A DNA stretch of 64,000 nt from Brachybacterium kimchii (GCF_023373525.1 NZ_CP097218.1:3100001-3164000); one strand, 5' to 3'. Shown: positions 1 to 8,203, counted from the stretch's first letter. The notes: generated by a model not told the origin, from the letters alone. Program-made: numbers and translations.

Positions 1-159
1 GCCGCCTGGGGACCCGTCGGCGCGACCCTCGCCGTCTCCGTGCTCTCGCTGATCGGCTTCCTCTCCGCCAAGTTCATCCTGCCGGAGGTCTACGGCTACG
101 TGGAGTCCGAGACGGCGCACCTGCAGGAGGCGGCACTGAAGGGCGAGCCCGAGGCATAG
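1..159 (+). CDS. C-terminal end of a membrane protein (5' truncated by window edge)
   Basis: The reading frame is open from the first base to a TAG at 157-159, leaving 52 residues. The fragment starts with a hydrophobic stretch of about 20 residues (GATLAVSVLSLIGFLSAKF), which looks like the last membrane helix. A short acidic, charged cytoplasmic tail (ESETAHLQEAALKGEPEA) follows. This pattern is common at the end of MFS or other secondary transporters, and a transporter would suit the acid-sugar genes next to it, but the family cannot be identified from this piece. The SDR gene follows on the same strand after 52 nt and may be co-transcribed. Confidence 0.6.
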   Translation, partial: AAWGPVGATLAVSVLSLIGFLSAKFILPEVYGYVESETAHLQEAALKGEPEA

Positions 160-211
160 ACGCAGACGACCACGACCACCACGCCGCTCACGCTCACGAC
201 GAGAGGACATC

Positions 212-1000
212 ATGCCCGTTCCCGCCTACCCGGCCTCCGATTTCCCCGATCGTCCGACGGCGATCGTCACCGGCGCCGCCTCCGAGCGCGGCATCGGCCG
301 TGCGACGGCGCACCGGCTCGCGCGCGACGGCTGGGCCGTCGCCGTGCTCGACCTCGACGCTGCCGCGAGCGAGGCCGTCGCCGCCCGGATCTCCGAGGAG
401 ACCGGCATGCCCGCGCTCGGTCTCGGGGTCGACATCTCCGACGAGCAGGCCGTGGTCGACGCCGTGGCCCGCATCGACGCGGAGCTCCCGCAGCTCGTCG
501 GGGTGGTCAACAACGCCGGCATCTCCTCGCCGACCCCGTTCACGGAGGTCGGCACCGAGGAGTGGAAGCGGGTGTTCGACGTCAATGTGCACGGCACCTA
601 CTTCGTGACCCGCGAGGCGGTGAAGGTGTTCCGCCGCCACAGCCTGGGGCGGATCGTGAACGTCTCGAGCGCCTCGGCCGAGCGCGGCGGAGGCGTCTAC
701 GGACGCGCCGCCTACTCCGGGTCGAAGGCGGCGCTGCTGGGCATGGCCCGCACCTGGGCGCGCGAGCTCGGCGAGTACGGGATCACCGCGAACTGCGTGG
801 CCCCCGGCTCGATCGACACCGACATCATGGGCGGCCGCCTGAGCGACGAGCGCAAGACCTTCCTGCTCCAGGAGCTGCCCGTGGGGCGCGTGGGCACCGT
901 CGAGGACGTGGCCGGGGGCATCGCCTACCTGCTGGGACGCGACGGCGGCTACCTCACCGGCGTCACCCTCGACATCAACGGGGGCTCCCACATCGCGTGA
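212..1000 (+). CDS. SDR-family NAD(P)-dependent oxidoreductase
   Basis: This 262-residue protein is a classical short-chain dehydrogenase/reductase acting on an alcohol or keto group. A Rossmann nucleotide-binding motif TGAASERGIG lies at residues 20-29 and the NNAG motif at 100-103. The catalytic Ser sits at about 152-153 and the YSGSK active-site pair gives Tyr168/Lys172. The C-terminal GG..HIA end is typical of FabG-like sugar or polyol dehydrogenases. The ATG follows GAGAGGA at a good distance. The substrate is unknown. The position beside a four-carbon acid-sugar operon suggests a polyol, aldonate or similar compound, but that is inference. It ends 20 bp from the convergent 2-hydroxyacid dehydrogenase. 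Confidence 0.9.
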   Translation: MPVPAYPASDFPDRPTAIVTGAASERGIGRATAHRLARDGWAVAVLDLDAAASEAVAARISEETGMPALGLGVDISDEQAVVDAVARIDAELPQLVGVVNNAGISSPTPFTEVGTEEWKRVFDVNVHGTYFVTREAVKVFRRHSLGRIVNVSSASAERGGGVYGRAAYSGSKAALLGMARTWARELGEYGITANCVAPGSIDTDIMGGRLSDERKTFLLQELPVGRVGTVEDVAGGIAYLLGRDGGYLTGVTLDINGGSHIA

Positions 1001-1020
1001 GCGGCGCGTGAGGCGCGTCG

Positions 1021-2025
1021 TCAGCCCGCGAGGGCGTCCGGGTTCACCACGTGGGGCGGGCGCTCGCCGCGGAGGGCCGCGACCATGGCCGCGGCGATGC
1101 GGGACTTGAGCTCCGCCTCCGACTCCTCGCTGTACCAGGAGGCGTGCGGCGTGAGCACCAGGTTCTCCTCCTCCAGCAGCGGTGACCCTGCGGGGATCGG
1201 CTCGGTCTCGAACACGTCGAGCGCCGCGGAGCGCGGCCGGCCCGTGGGCAGCGCCGCGAGCAGCGCCTCGGTGTCCACGACGCCGCCGCGGCAGGTGTTG
1301 ACGAGCATCGCGCCGTTCTTCATGCGCGCGAGGGCGTCGGCACCGATCAGGTGGTGGGTCGCGTCGGTCAGCGGGACGTGGAGGGAGAGGACGTCGCTGC
1401 GACCGAGGAGATCCTCGAAGGCGAGAACGGGCGTGCCGTCGTCCGAGGTGCTTCCGACCTCGAGCATCGGATCCGAGCCGACGACGGTGAAGCCGAGGGC
1501 CCGCGCCTTGGTCGCGGTCGCCCGGCCGATGCGGCCCAGGCCCACGACGCCGAAGGTCTGCTCGCACACGCGGTGCAGGGGCTTGATCGCCTCGAGCCCG
1601 TAGCGGCCCGTGCGCACCTGCCGGTCGAGCTGCGCGGTGCCGCGCACCAGGGTCATGGCCAGCGCGATCGCGTGGTCGGAGACGTCCTCGATTGAGTAGT
1701 CGGGGACGTTGCACACGGGCACGCCGCGGGCGGTCGCCGCCTCGAGGTCCACGGTGTCCACACCCACGCCGTAGCGTCCGACGGCCTTCAGGCCGGGCAG
1801 CGCGTCGAGCACCCGAGCGGTGATGGGGGCGTACTGCACGATGATCGCGCCGGCACCCTGAGCGGCGGCGATGACCTCGTCCTCGGTGGTGGCCTGCGCC
1901 TTCACGAGTTCGATGCCGGCGGCGTCGGCCGCCCGCTGCTCCTCGGCGAAGGCCTCGTGGTCGCAGTCGACGATGGCGATGCGGGGTGCGGATGCGGCAG
2001 CGGTCGAAGATGCGGATGCGGGCAC
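1021..2025 (-). CDS. D-isomer-specific 2-hydroxyacid dehydrogenase (phosphoglycerate dehydrogenase-like)
   Basis: This 334-residue cytoplasmic enzyme of the SerA/D-lactate dehydrogenase superfamily would reduce or oxidise a 2-keto/2-hydroxy acid with NAD(P). Visible marks are the GRYGVGVDTVD catalytic-domain signature, the VVGLGRIGR Rossmann glycine motif, the active-site Arg in NTCRGGVVD, the Glu in VFETEP and the catalytic His in LTPHASWYS. The start is taken as the GTG at 2025, because AGGAGG lies 6 nt before it. An upstream ATG at 2052 would place that Shine-Dalgarno inside the gene. It lacks the ACT regulatory domain of true SerA. It may process a product of the neighbouring four-carbon acid pathway, but it lies beyond a 608-bp gap and need not be in that operon. 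Confidence 0.88.
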   Translation of the reverse strand: MPASASSTAAASAPRIAIVDCDHEAFAEEQRAADAAGIELVKAQATTEDEVIAAAQGAGAIIVQYAPITARVLDALPGLKAVGRYGVGVDTVDLEAATARGVPVCNVPDYSIEDVSDHAIALAMTLVRGTAQLDRQVRTGRYGLEAIKPLHRVCEQTFGVVGLGRIGRATATKARALGFTVVGSDPMLEVGSTSDDGTPVLAFEDLLGRSDVLSLHVPLTDATHHLIGADALARMKNGAMLVNTCRGGVVDTEALLAALPTGRPRSAALDVFETEPIPAGSPLLEEENLVLTPHASWYSEESEAELKSRIAAAMVAALRGERPPHVVNPDALAG

Positions 2026-2189
2026 GATGCTCCTCCTCGAGCGGGCGTTCATGGGTGCGCGGCGGGCTGCTCCGAGACTATGGGCGGGCGCGATCCGCGC
2101 GCATCGCACGTTCGCGCACTGGCATGGCCCGGCAGGGGGACGCCCCGGCAGGGGATGTCTCGGGCAGCGGCCGGCCCGCAGCAGAGCGA

Positions 2190-2372
2190 TTCCGCAGCCG
2201 CAGCCGCAGCCGCAGCTGCAGCCGTAGCCGCAGTCGCAACCGCGGTCGCAGTGGCAACTCCAGCCGCAGCCGTAGCCGCAGCGGACCTGGCAGTGGCACG
2301 GGGAGGGGCAGGTGGCGAGCGGCATGCGGCATGCGGCATGCGGGGTGCGGGGTGCGGCGTGCGGCATGCGCA
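2190..2372. repeat. degenerate hexamer/heptamer simple repeats
   Basis: From about 2190 to 2290 the sequence is a decaying array of GCAGCC units with point variants (GCAGCT, GTAGCC, GCAACC). From about 2320 to 2372 it becomes a GGCATGC / GGGGTGC heptamer array. The units are too short and too variable for CRISPR and there are no spacers. The array looks like a decaying microsatellite in GC-rich DNA. It lies directly beside the inverted repeat at 2394-2464. Confidence 0.75.
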
Positions 2373-2393
2373 CAGGGGAAGATGCGGGAGCGT

Positions 2394-2464
2394 TACGAGT
2401 TGCGGTGGGAAATGGTCGGTAAGGAGCCGGCGTAGGAAGCGTCGATTTTCCACCGCAACTCGTA
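2394..2464. repeat. long inverted repeat, 20-bp arms
   Basis: The left arm TACGAGTTGCGGTGGGAAAT at 2394-2413 matches the reverse complement of the right arm at 2445-2464 with one mismatch, separated by 31 nt. The arms are less GC-rich than their surroundings and no reading frame crosses them. The element lies downstream of the rpiB terminator on the minus strand. It resembles two other intergenic inverted repeats in this window in form but not in sequence. Confidence 0.8.
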
Positions 2465-2553
2465 GCCTCCTGCCACCCCGATCCCTCTCGACGCCGAGCC
2501 GGGCTCCAGGTCCTTCTCGGCCCGGGCTCCCGGGAGGAGACGGACACGGACGA

Positions 2554-2591
2554 CGACGGCCCCTCCGATCGCTGGATCGGAGGGGCCGTCG
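2554..2591 (-). terminator. terminator hairpin after rpiB
   Basis: A perfect 17-bp stem (left arm CGACGGCCCCTCCGATC) closes on the four-base loop gctg, 43 nt past the rpiB stop. There is no T-run, as is usual for high-GC actinobacterial terminators. It probably ends the 7049-to-2634 operon. Confidence 0.8.
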
Positions 2592-2633
2592 GACCGTGGG
2601 TCGTCGCGTGGAACCGTGGGCCGCGCCTCGAGA

Positions 2634-3104
2634 TCAGTTCTCCTCGAGGGACCCGTCGTAGGCGCAGATCGCGTCGACCTTCGCGGCGGACGACGAGTTC
2701 GGGTCGAACTCGAGGTCCAGCCACACGTCGACCAGAGCCTTGGCGGACTCGAGGCCGATCACGCGCTCGCCCATGCACAGCACCTGCGCGTTGTTCGACA
2801 GGATCGAGCGCTGCACCGAGTAGAGGTCGTGCGCTGTCACCGCGCGGATGCCCTTGACCTTGTTCGCCGCGATCGCGACGCCCAGGCCGGTCCCGCAGAT
2901 CAGCAGCGCGCGGTCGGCCTCGCCGGCCGCGACCTTCTCCGCCGCGTCGACCGCGACGTTGGGGTAGTAGGTGCTGTCCTCACGGCCAGTGACGCCGACG
3001 TCGGTCACGGACGCGACCCGCTCGTCGGCCTCGAGAAGAGCCTTGAGCTCCTCCTTGTACCCGTATCCGGCGTTGTCTCCGCCGACGACGATCCTCAGTG
3101 CCAT
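2634..3104 (-). CDS. rpiB: RpiB/LacAB-family sugar-phosphate isomerase
   Basis: This 156-residue cytoplasmic isomerase belongs to the ribose-5-phosphate isomerase B family, which interconverts aldose and ketose phosphates. The catalytic Cys sits in the hallmark CGTGLG, followed by the NKVKGIRA and SNNAQVLCMGERVIG segments typical of the family. The usual DHAGY motif near the N-terminus reads DNAGY here, so the His is replaced by Asn. GAGGAG precedes the ATG. Its place after a four-carbon acid kinase and a PdxA2-type enzyme suggests a tetrulose phosphate such as erythrulose 4-phosphate as substrate, as known for some RpiB homologues in actinobacterial tetritol pathways. That is inference; housekeeping ribose-5-phosphate isomerase activity is the alternative. 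Confidence 0.88.
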   Translation of the reverse strand: MALRIVVGGDNAGYGYKEELKALLEADERVASVTDVGVTGREDSTYYPNVAVDAAEKVAAGEADRALLICGTGLGVAIAANKVKGIRAVTAHDLYSVQRSILSNNAQVLCMGERVIGLESAKALVDVWLDLEFDPNSSSAAKVDAICAYDGSLEEN

Positions 3105-3117
3105 GGTGCTGCTCCTC

Positions 3118-3150
3118 GTGCTGGTGCTGGTGCTGGTGCTCGTGCTGGTG
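3118..3150. repeat. GTGCTG hexamer repeat in the rpiB leader
   Basis: About five and a half copies of GTGCTG, with one GTGCTC variant, lie just upstream of the rpiB Shine-Dalgarno on the minus strand. On that strand the RNA reads (CAGCAC)n. It is a simple-sequence repeat that could vary in copy number. No protein-coding role is apparent. Confidence 0.7.
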
Positions 3151-3238
3151 CGTGATGCGCGGTGCGCGATGTGCGCAGGTGGTGCCTGCTGGTGGCGCGG
3201 ATGGCTGAGCCCTGGACCCTGGCCCCGCCCCGGCCCGC

Positions 3239-4288
3239 TCAGGCCGCGGCGCCCTGCTTCTGGCGGTGGTCGAGCTGCATCTGGGCGTAGACGGCGGCGA
3301 CGCGGGTCGCCTCGATCATCGACTCGCCCTGGGCGATGCCCTTGCCGGCGATGTCGAAGGCGGTGCCGTGGTCCACGGAGCTGCGCATGAACGGCAGGCC
3401 CAGGGTGATGGTCACGGCGTTCTGGAAGTCGTAGGTCTTGCAGGCGATGTGGCCCTGGTCGTGGTACATCGACAGGATCGCGTCGTGGTGGCCGTCGAGG
3501 TTGAAGGCGAAGATCGCATCGGCGGACTGCGGGCCCACGGCGTTGATGCCCCGGGCCTTCGCGTCCTCGACGCCGGGGCCGATGTGCTCGATCTCCTCGG
3601 TGCCGAACATGCCGCCCTCGCCCACGTGGGGGTTCAGCGCGGCGACGCCGATCGAGGGGTTCTCCATGCCCAGGGCGCGCAGCTCGCCGTCGATGTCCTG
3701 GAGGTACTGCAGCACGCGCTCGCGCGTGATCTGGTCGCAGGCCTGGCGCAGGGAGACGTGGCGGGTCAGGAAGAACACGCGAAGCTTATGGCAGTTGAAC
3801 ATGGTCAGCGCGTACTTCGAGTCCGTGAGCGCCTGGTAGATCTCGGTGTGGCCGATGTGCGGGACCTCGGCCTCCTGCAGGGCGGCCTTGTTGATCGGCG
3901 CGGTGGAGACCGCGTCGATCCTTCCGGCCAGGCCCAGCTCGATGGACTTCTCGAGGTAGGAGTAGGCGCGCAGGGCGGCGGTCTTCTGGACCTTCCCGAA
4001 CTCGATCTCGGCGTCGTTCTCGACGTCGGTCTGCAGCAGGTCGATCGTGCCCAGCTCGAAGCGGGCCTCCGAGGGGTCGGAGATCATGTGGAACTGCGCG
4101 TCGACGCCCTGGATCTTCGCGGCCAGCTCGAGGCTGTCGCGGTGGCCGATGACGAACGGGTCGCAGATCTCGTAGATCTCGGGGGACTGCATGGTCTTCA
4201 GGACGATCTCGGGGCCGATGCCGGCGGGGTCGCCGAGCGTGATCGCCATCGTGGGCTTGCGGGGCGCAGTGGTGTCGGGGGCAGTCAT
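3239..4288 (-). CDS. pdxA2: PdxA2-type 4-hydroxythreonate-4-phosphate dehydrogenase family protein
   Basis: This 349-residue metal-dependent NAD enzyme of the PdxA family oxidises and decarboxylates a phosphorylated four-carbon hydroxy acid. All family signatures are visible: GDPAGIGPE near residues 18-26, the metal His in GHTEIY, the His in HVSLRQACDQI, the MYHDQGH metal site and RSSVDHGTAFD close to the C-terminus. In the known D-threonate and related pathways, PdxA2 converts the 4-phosphate made by a DUF1537 kinase to dihydroxyacetone phosphate and CO2. Here the kinase gene directly precedes it with an ATGA overlap, so this catabolic role is much more likely than pyridoxal phosphate synthesis. 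AAAGGA supports the ATG. Confidence 0.92.
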   Translation of the reverse strand: MTAPDTTAPRKPTMAITLGDPAGIGPEIVLKTMQSPEIYEICDPFVIGHRDSLELAAKIQGVDAQFHMISDPSEARFELGTIDLLQTDVENDAEIEFGKVQKTAALRAYSYLEKSIELGLAGRIDAVSTAPINKAALQEAEVPHIGHTEIYQALTDSKYALTMFNCHKLRVFFLTRHVSLRQACDQITRERVLQYLQDIDGELRALGMENPSIGVAALNPHVGEGGMFGTEEIEHIGPGVEDAKARGINAVGPQSADAIFAFNLDGHHDAILSMYHDQGHIACKTYDFQNAVTITLGLPFMRSSVDHGTAFDIAGKGIAQGESMIEATRVAAVYAQMQLDHRQKQGAAA

Positions 4289-5661
4289 GAGGAGAGGGTC
4301 CTTTCGTCGAACAGGCGGTTCACCGACTGGAGGGCGGTGACCTCGGTGCCGGTGAGTCCGCCCTTGCAGACCACCGGAAGATGTGCGTACGGGCCGCCCA
4401 CGATCCCGGCCTGATCGACCTGGGGGATCACGTAGTCGACCATGGCGAGGCCGTCGGCCTCGAGGGCCTGGCAGGTGGCGACCATGACGTCGCCGCCCGT
4501 GAGATAGGCGCCGGCGAGGTGCTCGCGCCCGATCTCGTCGAGCACCAGGCGGGCCAGCCGCCCGAAGCGGTGCGTGAGCAGGGTGGAGATGCGATGCCCG
4601 GTGAGTCCGCTGGCGGCCTCGAGGTCGGCCTTCGCGGTGCGGCCGCCGCTGATCACGGTGTCCAGGGCGAGCAGGGCGACGCGCACGGTTTCGGGCCCGT
4701 CCAGCAGGCCTCGCAGCTTCCCGCGCACGCGCGCCGCCTCGACCTCGAAGGAGGCCTCGTCGCCGATCAGGCGCAGCACGTCGGCCGTGAGCACCTGCGT
4801 GCCGGGCTCGGCCGCGAGCCTGGTCATCTGCTCGTGCGTGCGGGCCGATGCGCTGCCGGCGACCACCGCGATGGTGCCGTGCTCCGCCTCGGCCGACGGT
4901 GCGGTGCGCAGCGGACGCTCGACGCTCTCGGCGCCGGCGAGCAGGCCGCGGTGGGCGGCCAGGCGCACGCTGAAGGGCCCGGGGTCGACGGCCACCACGC
5001 AGCCGCCGACGGCGACGACCGCGCGGGCGATCTCGTCGACGTGCTCGATCGTGGCCGCATCCAGCACGATCGCGCGCACGCCGCTCTCGTGCAGGCGCGC
5101 GAACCGGGCGCGCAGGGCGGCCTGCCCGGCGAGGACGTCGGCGAGGCCCACGTGCGCGACCTCGCGGGAGAACTGGCGGGACAGCAGCGTGGGCAGATGG
5201 GACTCGGTGACCGGGGTGCGGACGTCGCGCGCGACGTCGGTCTCGGCCAGCGGCACGGAATCGATGAGCGAGTAGCCGCCGACGACGATCCGGCGGGACT
5301 GCGGCATCGCCGGGACGATGATCGCGGTCGGGTCCTCGCCCGCGTCCTCGAGGGCCGACATCATGCCCTCGACCTCGGGTCCGACGCCGCCGCGCAGGGT
5401 CGTGTCGATGCGCTTGGACAGCTGCTCGGCGCCGAGGGCGAGGAGCTGCTCGGCCGCATGCCGGACCCGGCCGAAGGCGACCTCGGGCTCCATCGCGCGG
5501 GAGTCCGTGGAGACGATGATCGTGTCCTCGTCGCCGGTCACGGCCTCGGCGATCCCGTGGTGGCGGAACAGCACCGTGGGGCGGGACCCCTCGCGGGCGA
5601 TCAGCGCGCCCACGGTGGTCCCGCCCGTGAGGTCGTCTGCGACGATCCCGAGACGGCTCAC
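4285..5661 (-). CDS. four-carbon acid sugar kinase (DUF1537 family)
   Basis: This 458-residue kinase has an N-terminal substrate domain opening with GIVADDLTGGTTVG, the classical DUF1537 signature, and KRIDTTLRG further on. The C-terminal nucleotide-binding domain contains the GG-rich LTGGDVMVAT motif and ends in VCKGGLTG. Family members phosphorylate D-threonate, erythronate or 2-oxo-tetronate. Coupling to a PdxA2 homologue points to a D-threonate-kinase-like role. The start is the GTG at 5661, which overlaps the transporter stop in a GTGA and has GAGGTG 7 nt upstream. A much longer open frame extends upstream only because the antisense of the MFS gene is also open, and it is not coding. Confidence 0.9.
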   Translation of the reverse strand: MSRLGIVADDLTGGTTVGALIAREGSRPTVLFRHHGIAEAVTGDEDTIIVSTDSRAMEPEVAFGRVRHAAEQLLALGAEQLSKRIDTTLRGGVGPEVEGMMSALEDAGEDPTAIIVPAMPQSRRIVVGGYSLIDSVPLAETDVARDVRTPVTESHLPTLLSRQFSREVAHVGLADVLAGQAALRARFARLHESGVRAIVLDAATIEHVDEIARAVVAVGGCVVAVDPGPFSVRLAAHRGLLAGAESVERPLRTAPSAEAEHGTIAVVAGSASARTHEQMTRLAAEPGTQVLTADVLRLIGDEASFEVEAARVRGKLRGLLDGPETVRVALLALDTVISGGRTAKADLEAASGLTGHRISTLLTHRFGRLARLVLDEIGREHLAGAYLTGGDVMVATCQALEADGLAMVDYVIPQVDQAGIVGGPYAHLPVVCKGGLTGTEVTALQSVNRLFDERTLSS

Positions 5662-7049
5662 GCGATCACCTCGTGGGGGTCGTCGGAGGCGAAGGACGAG
5701 GGTCCGTCGGTCGCGGTGATCGCGCCCTGCTCCTTGCGGGGGCGGATCTCGGTGATGCTCAGCAGCAGCACGAAGCCGACCACGAGCACGCCCACGAAGT
5801 AGCTGAAGGCGATCGAGTAGCTGCCGGTCGCGTCGAGGAGGGCGCCCACGATGATCGGGGCGAAGAAGCCTCCCAGGTTGCCTCCCGAGTTGATGACGGC
5901 GATCGTGAACGGGTAGGTGCGCCCGGTGGTCAGGTTCATCGCGTACGAGGTGAACGAGGACCAGCCGATGTTGAGGAAGAACCCGGTGAGGATCAGGGCC
6001 GTGACCAGCAGCGGCGTGTTCTGCGGGATGACGATGACGAGCGCCATCATGATCGCGGTCATGAGCGCCGTGATGAGGGCGGTGGGCTTGCGGCGGCCGC
6101 GGAACAGGCGGTCGGAGACGGCGCCGCCCGCGACCGCACCGATGATGCCGCCGATGAACGGGGTCGAGGCGACGAAGCCCATGCCCACGGCGTCGAAGCC
6201 GCGCGCATCGCGCAGGTAGGTGGGCACCCACGTGATCATGCCGTAGAGGACGTTGTTCATGAAGAAGTAGGCGAGCGTGATGCCCCAGACGTTCCAGGAC
6301 TTCAGCACGGAGCGGGCGTCGCCCAGGGGAGCGGAGTCCTTGAGGCGGATGATGCGGTCGATGATCCCCATGTCGCCGAACTCGCGGGCGACGACCGGGA
6401 CGGCGCCGGCGACGTCGCTGATGTAGTCGGCCTCGGCCTGGTTCACGAACTTCGCGTCGCTCGGCCGGGAGCGGACTACGAGGAAGAAGACGATCGCCAT
6501 GATCGCGCCGGGGATCGCGAACCAGTGGAAGACGGCACGCCAGCCGGCGGCCTCCGCGATGAACACTGCGATCACGGGGACGACCAGCGGCGCGACCTGC
6601 GTGGAGGCGATGTAGACGCCGGTCGCCAGGCCCTTCTCCTTGGTCGGGAACCAGCGGTTGATCGTGGAGGTCATGCCCACCGGCGTGGGCCCCTCGAGCA
6701 CGCCCAGCAGCAGGCGCAGCACGATGAGCATGACCGCGGTGGTCGTGAAGCCCATGAGGAAGGTGATCACCGAGAACAGCAGCACCGCGATCGAGACGAT
6801 CGTGCGGGTGCCCATGCGGCCGATGAGGATGCCGGCGGGGATCTGGGAGATCGCGTAGCCCAGGAAGAAGAAGCTCGAGATCGCGCCCAGCGCGGTGTTC
6901 GAGACGTGGAACTCCTGCTGCATGTACGGCAGCACGGTGCCGACGTTCGAGCGGTCCGCCATCGCGACCACGTACGTCAGGAAGATCGCGCCGAGGACGA
7001 GCCAGCGGTACTGGGTGGGTTTGCCGAGGCGGCTGCGCGGTGCGGACAT
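5658..7049 (-). CDS. MFS transporter, anion:cation symporter type (acid-sugar importer)
   Basis: This 463-residue integral membrane protein has about twelve hydrophobic helices. The first is followed by VAMADRSNVGTVLPYMQQEF, the signature of the anion:cation symporter subfamily that carries glucarate, galactonate, tartrate, hexuronates and similar acids. GILIGRMGTRT is the MFS loop 2-3 motif. It is first in the operon feeding the DUF1537 kinase and PdxA2-like enzyme, so a four-carbon aldonate such as threonate is a reasonable substrate, though not provable here. AAGGAG precedes the ATG. The gene diverges from the SorC regulator at 7227, which probably controls it. Confidence 0.9.
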   Translation of the reverse strand: MSAPRSRLGKPTQYRWLVLGAIFLTYVVAMADRSNVGTVLPYMQQEFHVSNTALGAISSFFFLGYAISQIPAGILIGRMGTRTIVSIAVLLFSVITFLMGFTTTAVMLIVLRLLLGVLEGPTPVGMTSTINRWFPTKEKGLATGVYIASTQVAPLVVPVIAVFIAEAAGWRAVFHWFAIPGAIMAIVFFLVVRSRPSDAKFVNQAEADYISDVAGAVPVVAREFGDMGIIDRIIRLKDSAPLGDARSVLKSWNVWGITLAYFFMNNVLYGMITWVPTYLRDARGFDAVGMGFVASTPFIGGIIGAVAGGAVSDRLFRGRRKPTALITALMTAIMMALVIVIPQNTPLLVTALILTGFFLNIGWSSFTSYAMNLTTGRTYPFTIAVINSGGNLGGFFAPIIVGALLDATGSYSIAFSYFVGVLVVGFVLLLSITEIRPRKEQGAITATDGPSSFASDDPHEVIA

Positions 7050-7226
7050 CGCTCACTCCTTCGTGGGTCCGGGCGGGTGAAGCGTGAGCAATCGTCGCAT
7101 CGAGAGGGTGGATCTGAGCAGTGAGAGGGACAGAATCGGGAAAATGTGTCACTCTGGGGTCAGAGGCGCGACCCGCGGGACTTTTCCCAGCGCCCACGTC
7201 ATCGGTGCCGTCCCGAGGAGCCAGCC
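7050..7226. promoter_or_regulatory. divergent control region between acid-sugar operon and SorC regulator
   Basis: The 177 bp between two divergent starts must hold both promoters and most likely the SorC operator. The AT-richest part is around GAATCGGGAAAATGTGTCACTC at about 7134-7155. I see no strong symmetric operator, so no exact site is claimed. Confidence 0.45.
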
Positions 7227-8183
7227 ATGCTCAGTCCGTCCCAGCGCGATCGTCTGGCAGACGCCGCCGAGCTCTACTGGGGCCGCGATCTGAAGGTCGA
7301 GGCCGTGGGCCGGGAGCTCGGCGTCTCGCGGTCGACCGTCTCGAGGATGCTCGCGCAGGCCCGCGCCGAGGGCGTCGTCGAGTTCCTCATCCACCGCGAC
7401 CCCGATTCTCCCGCGATCCGCCGCCAGGAGCTCGAGGACCGCTTCGGCATCCAGGCCGTCATCGCCGACGTCCCCGCCGACGCGAGCGACGCCGCCCGCC
7501 GCCTCGCCGTGGGGCGCGAGGCCGCCGGACTGCTGCTGGGCCTCGTCCAGCCCGACTCCACCCTGGCCGTCACCTGGGGCTCCACCATCGAGGCCGTCTC
7601 CTCGCAGCTCACCCACCGCCGCGTGCGCGGGCTGCACGTGGTCCAGATGCACGGCTCGGGCAACGTCGCGAGCCTCGGCAAGAACTACGGCACGGTGATC
7701 CTGGACCGCTTCGGCGGCGCCTTCGGGGCCGACGTCCACCTGTTCCCCGTGCCCGCGATCTTCGACTCCGCCCAGACCCGCCGCCTGATGTGGCAGGAGG
7801 GCAGCATCCGACGCACGCTCGCCATGCGCGCGGGCGCCCAGATCCTGCTGACCTCCGTGGGCGTCCCCGACACCGACCACCCCAGCCGCCTCTACGAATC
7901 AGGCTTCCTCACCGCGGGGGACGTCGAGGAGCTCGCGCGCGAGAGGACCGTCGGGAACCTCGCCTCGATCTTCTTCCGGGCCGACGGCTCGACCGACGGC
8001 ATCGCCGTCAACGACCGCTCCACAGGCATGCCCTTCGACGAGGTGCGCCGCATCCCCGTGCGCCTCTTCGTCGCCGCCGAAGCCGGCAAGACCGAGGCCC
8101 TGCGCGCTGCCCTGACGGCCGGGCTCGTCACGCACCTGGTCGTGGACTCGACGACCGCGCGGGAGCTGGTGGCGGGGGAGTAG
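7227..8183 (+). CDS. SorC/DeoR-type sugar-binding transcriptional regulator
   Basis: This 318-residue regulator has an N-terminal helix-turn-helix (LKVEAVGRELGVSRSTVSRML, residues about 24-44). The SorC-type sugar-phosphate-binding domain follows, with TWGSTIEAVS, MHGSGN and the C-terminal LVVDSTTA motifs. Members sense phosphorylated sugars and act as activators or repressors of the adjacent operon. It is divergent from the four-carbon acid importer/kinase/PdxA2 operon and is its likely local regulator. The ATG at 7227 has GAGGAG 8 nt upstream. The open frame continues upstream but without a start supported by a ribosome site. The stop codon is part of the hairpin at 8179-8203. Confidence 0.9.
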   Translation: MLSPSQRDRLADAAELYWGRDLKVEAVGRELGVSRSTVSRMLAQARAEGVVEFLIHRDPDSPAIRRQELEDRFGIQAVIADVPADASDAARRLAVGREAAGLLLGLVQPDSTLAVTWGSTIEAVSSQLTHRRVRGLHVVQMHGSGNVASLGKNYGTVILDRFGGAFGADVHLFPVPAIFDSAQTRRLMWQEGSIRRTLAMRAGAQILLTSVGVPDTDHPSRLYESGFLTAGDVEELARERTVGNLASIFFRADGSTDGIAVNDRSTGMPFDEVRRIPVRLFVAAEAGKTEALRAALTAGLVTHLVVDSTTARELVAGE

Positions 8184-8203
8184 GGCGCGGGCCGGCGCCT
8201 ACT
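8179..8203. terminator. bidirectional terminator spanning both stop codons
   Basis: Arms AGTAGGGCGC (8179-8188) and GCGCCTACT (8195-8203) pair over nine base pairs with one bulged G, around a six-base loop. The left arm contains the TAG stop of the SorC gene and the right arm contains the TAG stop of the convergent UPF0303 gene. Confidence 0.65.

Larger units (their letters stand above)
2026..2633. other. 608-bp gene-free stretch with low-complexity repeats and two hairpins
   Basis: No convincing gene is present. Open frames here run only because of strong GC bias and repeats. The stretch holds degenerate (GCAGCC)n repeats, a (GGCATGC)n-like heptamer run, a long inverted repeat (2394-2464) and a terminator-like hairpin (2554-2591). 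It separates the 2-hydroxyacid dehydrogenase from the rpiB-led end of the acid-sugar operon. Confidence 0.7.

Noticed and set aside
2190..2372. CRISPR-like repeat array
   Set aside because: Units are 6-7 bp, contiguous and degenerate, with no spacers and no cas genes.
5673..7124. 483-residue plus-strand acidic protein opposite the MFS gene
   Set aside because: It is the mirror of a GC3-rich membrane protein gene: Asp/Glu/Gly/His-rich, no start signal, no family pattern.
4285..7197. 970-residue minus-strand fusion of kinase with an Arg/Pro/His-rich N-terminus
   Set aside because: The N-terminal half is an alternative-frame reading of the MFS gene. The kinase has its own GTG at 5661 with a ribosome site and a stop overlap.
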